This document shows positions 45,646 through 54,911 of a stretch of DNA of 64,000 bases, piece after piece. The stretch covers positions 95,191,104-95,255,103 of the forward strand of contig CM076191.1 of assembly GCA_038277395.1 (NCBI GenBank). The letters run 5' to 3'. Both the position numbers and the translations under genes were made by a program. Origin of the DNA: Dryocosmus kuriphilus (taxonomy: Eukaryota > Arthropoda > Insecta > Hymenoptera > Cynipidae). The notes under the pieces were generated by a model. The model was not told the origin of the DNA. It made no database searches and was given only the letters and a program-made list of their open reading frames with translations. Each line of letters starts with the position of its first letter. The stretch's first letter is position 1.

Positions 45646-45984
45646 TTTAGTTTCATATGAAAGTAAAAAATAAATTTTGAAACAATATGATTGACATAAA
45701 TATGCGTGTGATGTATTCGCTATTCTTTGAGTTCACTATTTAAAATTGTATGTATTTTGTTGTGATGAATTCTGATTAATAAAAAAAATTATTTGAAAGT
45801 AAATAATTAAGTGTAATTCCTCGTTACCGAATACATTTTTATAAAACGCTCCCTGAAAATAAAAATGTTGTACTAGAATAAGATTTGCTTAATTCAAATT
45901 TATTTCCAGAAAGACAAAATTTCATATTAAAACCTTTACATACTTAATTAATTTACAATATGAAAGTTTTTTTTCATATGCAAC

Positions 45985-47554
45985 TTAAAACTTGTCGTCT
46001 GCGAGAATTGGAGTGCCTAGATTGGCCAGTCCACAGCAGACGAGAAATATGTCATCGATATAGTTGATAAGATGCCAGGGAAATTTATGATTTAAAATTT
46101 CGAACTGCTTTATTCGCTGGTTCATTCTTTCAATATGTACTCGAGCACATGCAATCTCTCGATTCTCAACGGCTTCCTTCTCTGAAAATTGTTTCTTTTT
46201 TCTTAGAAAGGGTGGTCTAATTAGTTTAATATTTTTTTTGCATGCATTCTTCATCAATCAAGAAGCCTTTGTCGACCATTACTGAATCTCGTGTACTCTC
46301 CAAATGTTGAAGAATATCAGTATGATTGAAAATACACTTATCAGATGCACGTCCTCCAAAAGATTCACTTATGCAAACAATTAAACCTGCTGGTGTTACT
46401 CCGTCATAAATTTCACTGTTAAATCTCCCTTATAGTGAGAATAAAATTTCAACCTACATTTTAAACACTTAGGTTTTTGAATCCTTATTTCTGTGCAGTC
46501 GAGAACACTTGTTGTTGAGCTAAATTTTTCAAAGCATTTTGGCATATTTCTCTCTTTTTCTTCTTTTGGAACCCGTCTTACAACTGATTGTAAAATGGTA
46601 GACAGTTTTTTCACTGTTTCGTGTCGTGACTTGAACACTTTTATCTTTTGACGTAATATTTTCAGTAATATTTTGTTCCATAGAAATGTCAGTATTTATC
46701 ATGTCTTCAAAGTTATCTTCCAAAATGACTTTAACAGGAATTTCTTCCGATACATACTCATCAACTTGTTCACAATCGCTGTCATGATTTTCACAATCAA
46801 CTTCACAGTCATTAAAATCAGCTGTTGGACCGATATTTTGTGGAACAGATTCAACTTCAGATTCAGTAGTATAAATTGCTGAAACAATACTGTTTGCCAT
46901 AGATTTCTCTTCTTCTTTTGCAGTTGTTTGCCTTTTAGTCTCATTACCTTTCATACCATTGCTGGTTCTACACTGCTTTTTATTGGAGCATCTCACATTC
47001 TATGAAAAATTAAATATGTATAATTAGTAAAACAATACACATTCAAGATTAATTAGTTAAGCGTATCTCTCACACATACCAATCTTTTCTGTCTTTGCAT
47101 ATTTTCATTTATTTTTTCTTTTCCAACATCAGAAGGCCTAGGAACAGCATCTCGCTTCAGAGATCGTTTTTTTTGCGTCTACCTCTATGAAACAGTAAAA
47201 ACATTAGATCATAATGGTCACATTTTCGTCAAATAATAATATTAAATATTATTTATTCAATTAATATTTAGTATACCAACCTGGAAACCAGTAATCACTT
47301 TCATTAAAATGCAAGGAGCAAACAAGTAAATTCTTGACGTTATTATCTTTCACTTTCCAATTTCTTAACCACTCAGTGTGTTTATCTACTACTTCAATTT
47401 TTCCAAATAAATTTCGCCTTTTTATTTTAACGTTTCCAAGCTTTGGCACTCTATGAAAACTTAAATTGAAGTTTTTATTTTCTTTGGAGTCACAACCACT
47501 GACGCAACAACCTCCGAAACTTGTTGATTTTCGATATTCACGTGAAAATTCCAT
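45985..47554 (-). pseudogene. THAP/DDE transposase of ISL2EU element
   Basis: Exon 1 (47554 to about 47270, minus) holds a THAP zinc finger: GCCVSGCDSK, FHRVPK, an EWLRNW segment, VCSLHFNESDYWFPG. Exon 2 (about 47198-47092) is basic. Exon 3 (46996 leftward) is acidic, then the DDE_4-type catalytic domain follows: first Asp in SVLDCTEIRI (about 46500), second in SVMVDKGF (about 46280), Glu in ARVHIERMNQRIK (about 46130). The C-terminus is PWHLINYIDDIF to ILADDKF. Frame changes near 46640, 46400 and 46255 make it nonfunctional. The enzyme of this family cuts and joins the element ends, and the THAP finger would recognise them. Confidence 0.85.
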
Positions 47555-47758
47555 TATTGGAGCAAATAATTAGAAACACGAAAGTATTTTTCCTACTTAT
47601 TATAGCACTTATTTATTCACTTCGACGATCACTACAGTTACACGCTATTTTTTGGCTGGTTTTGGTGATGTTTTTCATGTATTTACTATGCTTACGGTAG
47701 CCATATTGTTTAGTTCGCGTAAGCGCCAACAGTGTCGCATAGCATCTTTAAATCCCCA

Positions 47759-48490
47759 ATACTGTGGCAGCGATCCTCCACTCTTTGAAGACCGTTTGTG
47801 TGACACATTGAACAATTTCGCAATAAAGTTCTTGTACTTGATATTATTGCCCTTTCGAACAGATTCAGTGGCACTGTACCGCTTCTTGTGTGCATTTGTA
47901 GCAATTAGAATTTCTTTATAATTGATCAGATCATCAGCACTTATATGTGATTCTTCAGCAGTTTGCCCAAATAACAGTTTCAAGAAGTCAACGGTTTCCA
48001 AGTACTGTTCATCTCCAAGGTGGATATATTATACCTCAGAACAAATGGGTTTATCGCCAATCATAAGAGTTCCATTGCTGAGCTTACGAACACCATAGAT
48101 CATATCCAAGTACTTTTTTCTGTTTTGATTTAACATCCTGGGAAACCTGTTTGTGAAATACTCATAATTAACAGAAGATACAGTTCCATTATCATCATTT
48201 TCAACCATATATTTGTCAAGCTCTCCTTCTTCAGCATCAGCAGTCACGTGGGAAGCGTTATAATCCTCTTCATCTTTTTCCTTTGCAGGTTCATCTTTCT
48301 TCTTGAATGAATGACTAGATGTGACAACCAGCTCTTGCAGTGGCATGACGATTAGCTTAAACGTTTCACTCATTATCATTTCAGTTGCTTTTTTTACCCA
48401 TTTTCAGCAATTGATGTTTACGTCGAATCGCCTCACTGGCTTTTGCGATTTGACGGAGCACCTCCTCCTCTTTGTGAAACTTTTGATATA
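47759..48490 (-). pseudogene. Conserved Polinton protein, N-terminal part
   Basis: Minus strand from about 48490: a helical basic start (EEVLRQIAKASEAIRRKHQ), then a frame change near 48390. Next are ETFKLIVMPLQELV, a charged middle, YEYFTNRFPRML, LETVDFLKLLFGQT, NYKEILIATNAHKKRYS and KYKNFIAKLF, ending at KSGGSLPQY, where the transposon interrupts. An in-frame TAA lies at 48029-48031. The order of blocks matches a gene found in many arthropod Polintons, and its C-terminal half is at 43139-43311. Function unknown. Confidence 0.72.
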
Positions 48491-48850
48491 CGCTTACAGC
48501 GCAAAAATTGTAAACCTATCGGTTCATGAAGACCTTGCACACACAATGTCCCCAGCACAAACGACATCGACTCACGCGTCAAAAACCCGTTTCCCAAATT
48601 TCGACTTTTTGGACTTGGAAAAATTTCGACTGTTACGGACCTAGATTATTTTCAGTTAAAGAAATTTTACGAATGTCACCTTTTTGGATCACGAACGAAC
48701 TGATCACTCGTTTGCGATTCAACAAAGGTGACCTCTTACAATTAGACCCATCACCCGTTCATTTCTTCTTCCCCTTTTAACAAACACAAGCGACTGGAGC
48801 TCGGCGTCATTTCTACTTCACCGGTTACCTTAATTTCTACTTCTTCACTA
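48491..48850. other. Unassigned stretch right of the Polinton fragment
   Basis: Short open frames without domains; perhaps further decayed Polinton sequence. Confidence 0.3.
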
Positions 48851-48853
48851 TCA

Positions 48854-48962
48854 ATGTTATTATTATTATTATTTTCACTATCACTCAGTATTATTATTAT
48901 TATTCTTACTATCACCATATATATTACCATCGCTATTCCTACTATAATTATTATTATTCTCA
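48854..48962. repeat. ATT microsatellite, interrupted
   Basis: Runs of ATT separated by CTATCA-like segments. Open frames across it are low-complexity artefacts. Confidence 0.8.
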
Positions 48963-49042
48963 AACTAGACTACTTATACAAGGGTAGGAAAAAGTATGAA
49001 AACACCTATAAATATCGCAAGATTAGTGAAAAAAACTAATAA

Positions 49043-49340
49043 TCAAGGTCATATCCTTAGGTAACTTTCAACGAGGAATCCAACGGTACTTTGGATTTAA
49101 CCTTGAACCTCAATTTCAAGGTTATTTCAAGGTCAGCTTTGTTTTTTGTAATGGAAACACATAATTTTTATGCCAGATTCGAAAAGAGCTGGAAATTTTA
49201 CGTTCAGATACGTATTTAAGCTTGAGGTCAGGGTGACCTCTACGGAGCAAACAAAGGTCAAACTACACTACCATGGAACCTTTTAGGAATCTCGCGGTAT
49301 TAGTTAGATAAAAATGTGGTTAAATAATGGTCAAACTACG
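49043..49340. promoter_or_regulatory. Cluster of nuclear-receptor-like AGGTCA motifs
   Basis: TCAAGGTCA occurs at 49043-49051 and 49127-49135, with TCAAGGTTA at 49116. A perfect inverted pair AGGTCA-GGG-TGACCT lies at 49225-49239. AAAGGTCAAAC (about 49254) and AATGGTCAAAC (about 49327) lie in a direct repeat. TCAAGGTCA is the extended half-site of FTZ-F1-type receptors. No adjacent gene is recognised, so regulatory function is unproven; these could be part of a repeat. Confidence 0.35.
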
Positions 49341-49380
49341 CTAACATGGGACCTTGTAGGGAATGACGACATGGCAGTAA

Positions 49381-49970
49381 AAGGATTCTGTTCCCCTCGG
49401 CATACTTTTTTAAATTAAGTTTTCCTTGCATTTAATTATTAATAAAGAAGAAAATAGAAATTCTTCTGTTAATAAAGTAATATGGTAATTAATAAGATAT
49501 TAGAAGAAGAAAGTTCATGTGAATTACTATTTAAAGTTGTTATAACTTTTAATTAATTGAAAATTAAAAATAGAAGAAAAAGTTTTTATACAAATGTAAT
49601 TCTAATAATAAACTTTGTCTTATTTAAGTTTTAAAAAGTGTTCACATCACGTACGTATGGCTTTCCAAAAATCACGCACTTGTTTAAAAGATATTGTCTC
49701 CAAACAAAAAAAATTTTTGATAAAAAAAGTAATTTCTTGAATAAGTAAACTTTTAGAATTAAAATCGCATGATTAATACATTATTGGTTAGAGGCAAGTT
49801 AAAATAGCACCTTGTCGTTGTTAGAGCAAAGGAGTTTGACAAAACCGTCAAATTTTGTTATCGTTAATTTTTTCTCTGTAAAGAGTGAAAATTAGATCCT
49901 TTTAATTTTTTATGGGTTTTTAATAACAGTATTACACCTTTTCTTATTTACTCATTATTCTTACATTTTG
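49381..49970. other. AT-rich noncoding stretch
   Basis: Nothing recognised. Confidence 0.4.
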
Positions 49971-49984
49971 TAGTTAAAACGTTT

Positions 49985-50172
49985 CCTTTGTTCGAAAGAG
50001 AACGCAGATCTCTTTTAATGATGAGGGATTGGGGTCATCTGCAAAGATCATACACTAATGTGGCTGATCCTTTTAAAAGAATATTTCGAGTAGGTAGTAC
50101 ACCTTTATTAAAAGAAACAGTTGCAAAGACTGTAAGACGTTTTGAAGAAACGGGATTTTTTTTACTAGATGT
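49985..50172 (+). pseudogene. Possible DUF4817/HTH-like exon fragment
   Basis: A 60-codon frame contains MMRDWGHLQRSYTNVADPFKRIF and TPLLKETVAKTVRRFEETG. This resembles the helix-turn-helix segment in arthropod repeats where an R-R-F/L-x-E-T-G motif ends the helix. A GTGAGT donor follows the codons LLD at 50172. It merges into the left arm of the palindrome. Identity is uncertain and it may be chance. Confidence 0.3.
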
Positions 50173-51150
50173 GAGTCTTGTCTTCTAAATAGATTTGTAA
50201 TACTGATTTCTGTACTAATTAGATGAAATGGTTGATTTCTTGCATATTGGTATAAGGAATTTTTTCAATGATATTAACATTGAAATTAACCTCAATTAAC
50301 TATCAAAATTTATGAGGAAGAGAAGGAGGAGTATGAGGATGAGTATGAGGAGGAGGAGGAGAGGAGAATCGTTATGTAGTTAAAACAAGTAGGTACTGAA
50401 AATTATTGTATTCAATTATTATTACACACCATAAATCATATGTTAGATGCCTCAAAAGATGTGATAAGTAGGAGGAGTATGGGGAGGATGATAATTGCTC
50501 AAGGGTTTATTCAAGACTCTATAATTTGAAAAACATGAGAAATACTCTTGCATAACGAAGGATCATGTGTATGATGATGAGAGAAGCTTTTACGAAATTA
50601 CCAAGATACCTTGTTCCAACTCTAAAAATATTCCCTAAAATTTAAAGATCACAATTTGCGCAATCCAGTCATACCATTCTCCCTCTTCCAACTCTAAAAA
50701 CGTTCCCTGAAATTTCAAAAATTACAATTTGTGCAACCAAATAATACTATTCTCCCTGCTCCAACTCTAAAAACGTCCCCTGAAATTTATTTTCCCCGTC
50801 CTAGCTGATAAAAACTGAGGACAAGCCGGGTGAGGACTATGAGCTTTCACATGGTCCTTATCCACTTATATTCCTAAGTTTTTATCAGCTGGAACGGGGA
50901 AAATAAATTTCAGGGGTGTTTTTAGTGTTGAAACAGGGAGAATGGTATGATTTGATTTCACAAACTGTAATACTCCTCCTTCTCTTCCTCATATATTTTA
51001 ATAGTTAATTGAGGTTAATTTCAGTGCTAATATCGTTGAAAAAATTCCTTATACCAATATGCAAGAAATCAACCTTTTCATCTAATTACTACAGGAATCA
51101 GTATTACAAATCTATTTAGACGACAAGACTCATATCTAGTAAAAAGAATA
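50140..51150. repeat. About 1-kb palindrome
   Basis: The left arm includes TACTAGATGTGAGTCTTGTC, AAATAGATTTGTAATACTGA, TTGATTTCTTGCATATTGGTAT and TAACCTCAATTAACTAT. The right arm (50973-51150) is its reverse complement. An inner inverted pair (CTCTAAAAACG plus CCCCTGAAATTTATTTTCCCCG versus CGGGGAAAATAAATTTCAGGGG) lies around a centre near 50845. The left side is longer because of a tandem triplication. Confidence 0.85.
50615..50800. repeat. 73-bp tandem repeat, three units
   Basis: CCAACTCTAAAAA starts at 50615, 50688 and 50761, each followed by a TTCCCT(G/A)AAATTT-like block. Lies in the left arm of the palindrome. Confidence 0.8.
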
Positions 51151-51395
51151 AAGAAGCGGTACTTCTTAATTTCTCTCACCCACACTCATTTTGGTCATTA
51201 TAAGTTTTAGAGTTTCTAACTGACAGTCTCTAAGGCATTTAATCGCTGAGTGCAGAATTTTGAGTATCTTATTTAATTACAACCTTCTCCTCATACTCCT
51301 CCTCCACCTCACTTCACTAAATATAAAAAACGGTTTTGAACAGGCTATGCGTCAAATTAGATACCAGAATTATTTACACTGGACGAAATTTAAAA

Positions 51396-51755
51396 AAATA
51401 AACTAATGTTAAACTAATGTTAAAGTAATGTTAAACTAATTTTAGGTATAGTTAAAGTAAAGTTAAAGTATAGTTAAAGTAATATGAAAGTATAGTTAAA
51501 GTAATGTTAAGGTAATGTTAAAGTAATGTTAAACTAATGTTAAAGTATAGTTAAAGTAATGTTAAACTAATGTTAAAGTATAGATAAAGTAATGCTAAGG
51601 TATAGTTTAAGTAATATTATAGTATAGTTAAAGTAGTGTTAAAGTAATGTTAAATTAATGTTAAAGTATGGTTAAAGTAATGTTAAAGTATAATTAAAGT
51701 AATTTTAAAGTACAGTTAAATTAATATTAAAGTATAATTAAAGTAATCTTAATTT
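51396..51755. repeat. 11-bp minisatellite
   Basis: About 32 units of the type GTTAAAGTAAT or GTTAAAGTATA, alternating irregularly with GTTAAACTAAT. No coding capacity. Confidence 0.9.
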
Positions 51756-52313
51756 ACATAAAAATATTAACTTATATATTCTGTATTTACACACTCACAC
51801 AATATAACACTCATTTACCATCTACATCCACTTTTTCGTCCTCTTTCATCCTCTTTCATCTCCTCCTCCTCGGTTAATACAAACATGCTTTGAGAAAGCT
51901 CATGCATCCAAATTGGACAACACAATTATTTATACTAAAATCAAATAAGAAATATTGAATTAGTTACTTAGAAGCACTTTCAAAAGTCAAACATTTTGAT
52001 ATTTATATGTCGGAAAAAAGTAATAATGGTTGGGCGGTAATATCACATCCCGAGTTAAAGCGAGGGTAGAGCGGAAACAAGAAATAAGAGAGGCTTGTGT
52101 CGATGATTATTGTCGAGGTGGTAAGCCCTGACCAATTATTTGTGTGGGACGTTGTCACTTGTCAAGCCTATGTGGATCGTGTAAGAGTAAATATGAAATG
52201 TTCACAGATATACATATAGAGTACAATATGTTTATTATAAGAATAGTAATACAAGATTACAGGTATAGACAGTTATAAAGTTATTGCTTAAAGTTTACCG
52301 TTTCATTAAAAGG

Positions 52314-52315
<2 letters not shown>

Positions 52316-52368
<53 letters not shown>
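52316..52368. repeat. GA microsatellite
   Basis: About 26 GA units, uninterrupted. Confidence 0.95.
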
Positions 52369-52371
<3 letters not shown>

Positions 52372-52498
52372 TTGGTTCGTCGTTTGCGTCTGTATTCTAA
52401 ATTGTCAACGACGACAACAATTTACGGTGGTAGATTGGTTTTCGCTTGTGTCTCTATTCCAAATTGTCAACGACAAGATGAATTTACAGAGGTGGGTT
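52369..52498. repeat. 64-bp tandem duplication
   Basis: GATTGGTT, then CGTTTGCGTCTGTATTC and AAATTGTCAACGAC, is followed by a second diverged unit with the same order. Within the LTR. Confidence 0.8.
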
Positions 52499-53340
52499 TT
52501 GATGTTGACCAATTGCAAGGGGTCAAAACGTATTGATCTTGATAGCCACTTGACAAGATATCGAATCCACTCGTGAGTTCTTTACCGGATGTATAAGACT
52601 GCGGACTTTATCCGATCGAGACTCCACTTTTTTCCTTAGCCGAAATCAAAAGGACTTAGATCACGATTGAAGTTATTTAACTACTTCAGAGGACTACTTT
52701 CGCAAAGTGAAATACTGAATAGGTAACTACTTACACTTGTTACTTGATGTTATTTAACTGATTTCAAAGTAAGACGTGTACAATGTAACTGCTGGGATCG
52801 TAAAAGGTCGATAATTCATCGAACGGAGGTCTTTATAGCACATCGTTCCCCTGGTCCGAGGGGAACTTTACAAATCTGCATCACGGCACGCCCGACTACA
52901 AATCTGCATCACGGCACGCGCGTCGCAATTCTTCATCATGGCATGCACGGCTATGAAACTTGAGGAATATGCTTTGACTCTCGATCGGATGATTGACCCT
53001 TTTATTTTTCTCGAACTCTCTCTCTTAGCCTTTTTACCTTGATATTCTTAATTTTCAGGTTAACAAATGCAAACACATATCCTGTGTTAACATTCATTTT
53101 TTTATACTTTAATGTTAATTTTCGGGTTCATGTAGGAATTCTTAGCATATGTTATACATATACTATTTTAATTTATATATGACATATCTTATAATATATT
53201 AAGTGAAATCTTACTCTTCTCGCCGCTTCTACTTTTCGTAATAATTCCTAAGTCGTTTGTCCTTGATTAGGATTACTGACTTATTTTACTTTTTAGCCTT
53301 ATGACGAAATTTAAAAAACCAAAAATCGGCATATAACAGT

Positions 53341-53353
53341 CCTCCCCTTTTCG
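53341..53353 (-). other. Polypurine tract of element C
   Basis: CCTCCCCTTTTCG on the plus strand, a purine run on the minus strand, two bases from the LTR. Confidence 0.65.
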
Positions 53354-53719
53354 GAACATCAGCGTCCCCGCTGAGATTTGTAATTTTCTTATCGGGATTA
53401 AACGATTCAAGAATTTTTATACATGATTTTGAATATAGCATATAAAGTTGAATCATCAAAGTTCGGGCAGTGATAATTTGGAAGTGACTATGTGTACGTA
53501 TAAAGGCTCGTTACTAATTTAGTTTCTACTTGATTGAATTCTAGGTAAGTACTAGTGAAAATTCGTTTCCTTGTGTCTTGTGTTTAGTCCAATGTAGTGC
53601 GAGTGATCATAATAAAAACTTGCAGTTCTTTCAATTTCGCTGTGTGATCTGGACTGCTAAGTGATGTCACCCGTGTATGAAGAACTCTCTGGCACAGTCT
53701 TTCTTAGTATTCAGTCATC

Positions 53720-54911
53720 ATGGATAGTGGTAGCTTCGATTCATCTGCCGATACCGTAATGTATGAAGATTACTGCCGACGACAAGGTTTGCACCTCTGT
53801 TTTATCAAGGGCCACGTATTTCCCGGTCATTCGGGTGAGTGTTGGATTTTTTATTTGCTGATCTTTTTCTTTTTCTGAAGTGATATATTACGAGAGTGCT
53901 TGTTAGATTTCTTTAGTGTCTTCTAGCAGTCACCGGTGGCATCGTCGCTATAGTTTGATCATTTGCTAGGGGATTTGTTCAAAGAATTCGCTAGTGAAAT
54001 TCATCCATCTTCTGCGAGTGATCCCTTAAATCTGGAAGCTTCAATTATTATTTAACTGAGACTACCGTGCATATGGTTTCTTGATCAAACTGTAAAGTCC
54101 ATAGAGAATAAATCCTTGGTCCGTCGATTGGATTTTCGTGGCAATGGGGTTTTATTTTTCGTTTCTTCATTAAGGTTAAAAAGGGCAATTTTGTCGAAGT
54201 TTGAGGAGCTTAGAAACAGAGGGTTTAGTGTCCACATGGCATGGTTTGTGTGACTTTAAATCTATTCTAATTTATTCTATTGTTTTTTTTTAATACAGTC
54301 ATGTTTTTCTTTTTCTTGCAGACGGATTTCCCCCGGAGGTTCGTCCAGGTCTTATTACATTGTCAACCTTTTTTTCACGATTGATGCTACTGGCTTCGGA
54401 AATAGTGTATTGGTCTTTAGTGTCTAGTACGCTGTCGAATAGGATGACATCAGGAATGACATCAGCTGCCGGTCCGTCGATTGCCAGCGGAAAGATTGTG
54501 AAGAGAGGTCGTAGATGACCCAGGAAGAACAGCGCCTTACCGGAACATCGGTATACGTTACTTGATCCGGCACAGCTGAGAGAGTATCGTGTGGCGAGAT
54601 TGGAAGCCTTCCGGCGTGCTCAGCGGATGTATGATCTTGTATTCAGCTACTTTTTTCCAAGGCCGAGCTCTAGGTCGTGCAACTGCACGCATATTTCTCC
54701 GGGTTCCACTACTTGTCTAGGGTGATCCATTTTTATTGAATTTTCTTCTTTTGTTTTATATAAATTTCAGGTATTTCATGCTTTTCTTTTATGATTTCCT
54801 TTTTTACATCCACTAAATGCATGCCTTTTCTTTTTTTTTTTTGCTTTTAGTGCCAAAAAGCGACGAAGTGTCACTGAGCGATCCAGAAAAAGACGATTTT
54901 TGACCCTGTAG
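53720..54911 (+). pseudogene. Unidentified spliced reading frame with basic C-terminus, antisense in element C
   Basis: Exon 1 (53720-53834) opens MDSGSFDSS and ends at a GTGAGT donor. Exon 2 starts at 54322 after TTTTTCTTGCAG and continues in frame (DGFPPEVRPGLITLS, a hydrophobic segment, GKIVKRGRR) to a TGA at 54516. The same frame then stays open another 68 codons (ALPEHRYTLLDPAQLREYR, ARLEAFRRAQRMYDLVF) to 54725. A possible exon 3 at 54851 follows a long pyrimidine tract and TTTTAG and adds KKRRSVTERSRKRRF before TAG at 54909; its donor (GGGTGATC) is weak. I recognise no family. The single TGA could be a CGA mutation. A basic C-terminus suggests nucleic-acid binding or nuclear import, an inference only. 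Confidence 0.4.

Larger units (their letters stand above)
43312..47758. mobile_element. ISL2EU-type DNA transposon (THAP/DDE transposase plus SWIM/YqaJ protein)
   Basis: 4447 bases. Terminal inverted repeats begin TGGG(A/G)AT and stay similar for about 70 bases (TGGCGCT, then ATGGC, then AAGCATA). Both sides are flanked by AT (43310-43311 and 47759-47760), which fits the two-base AT duplication I recall for ISL2EU elements. Inside are two convergent genes: a spliced YqaJ recombinase-domain protein on the plus strand and a spliced THAP/DDE transposase on the minus strand. Family assignment is by gene content and target site from memory of the group. Frameshifts suggest it is inactive now. Confidence 0.85.
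42495..48490 (-). mobile_element. Polinton (Maverick) fragment, interrupted by an ISL2EU transposon
   Basis: Minus-strand genes for a retroviral-like integrase (42495-42693), a fiber-like protein (42734-43105) and a conserved Polinton protein of unknown role (48490-47759 plus 43311-43139) lie side by side. The last is split by the DNA transposon at 43312-47758. Polintons are large virus-like DNA transposons that also carry DNA polymerase B, protease, packaging ATPase and capsid genes; none of those is visible, so they were lost or lie beyond the gap. Confidence 0.8.
52199..53338 (-). repeat. Putative 3' LTR of element C
   Basis: The right end CATATAACA (so TGTTATATG on the minus strand) follows a purine tract AAAAGGGGAGG on the minus strand, the classic arrangement at a 3' LTR. 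The left end TGTTCACAG is tentative, chosen for a TG/CA pair and a nearby minus-strand AATAAA (about 52232). It contains a (GA)n run at 52316-52368 and two copies of a 64-base unit. The other LTR is not in the window, perhaps in the gap at 59218, so length (about 1140) is unproven. Confidence 0.6.

Noticed and set aside
48751..49039. Isoleucine-rich frames on both strands
   Set aside because: Translation of the ATT microsatellite.
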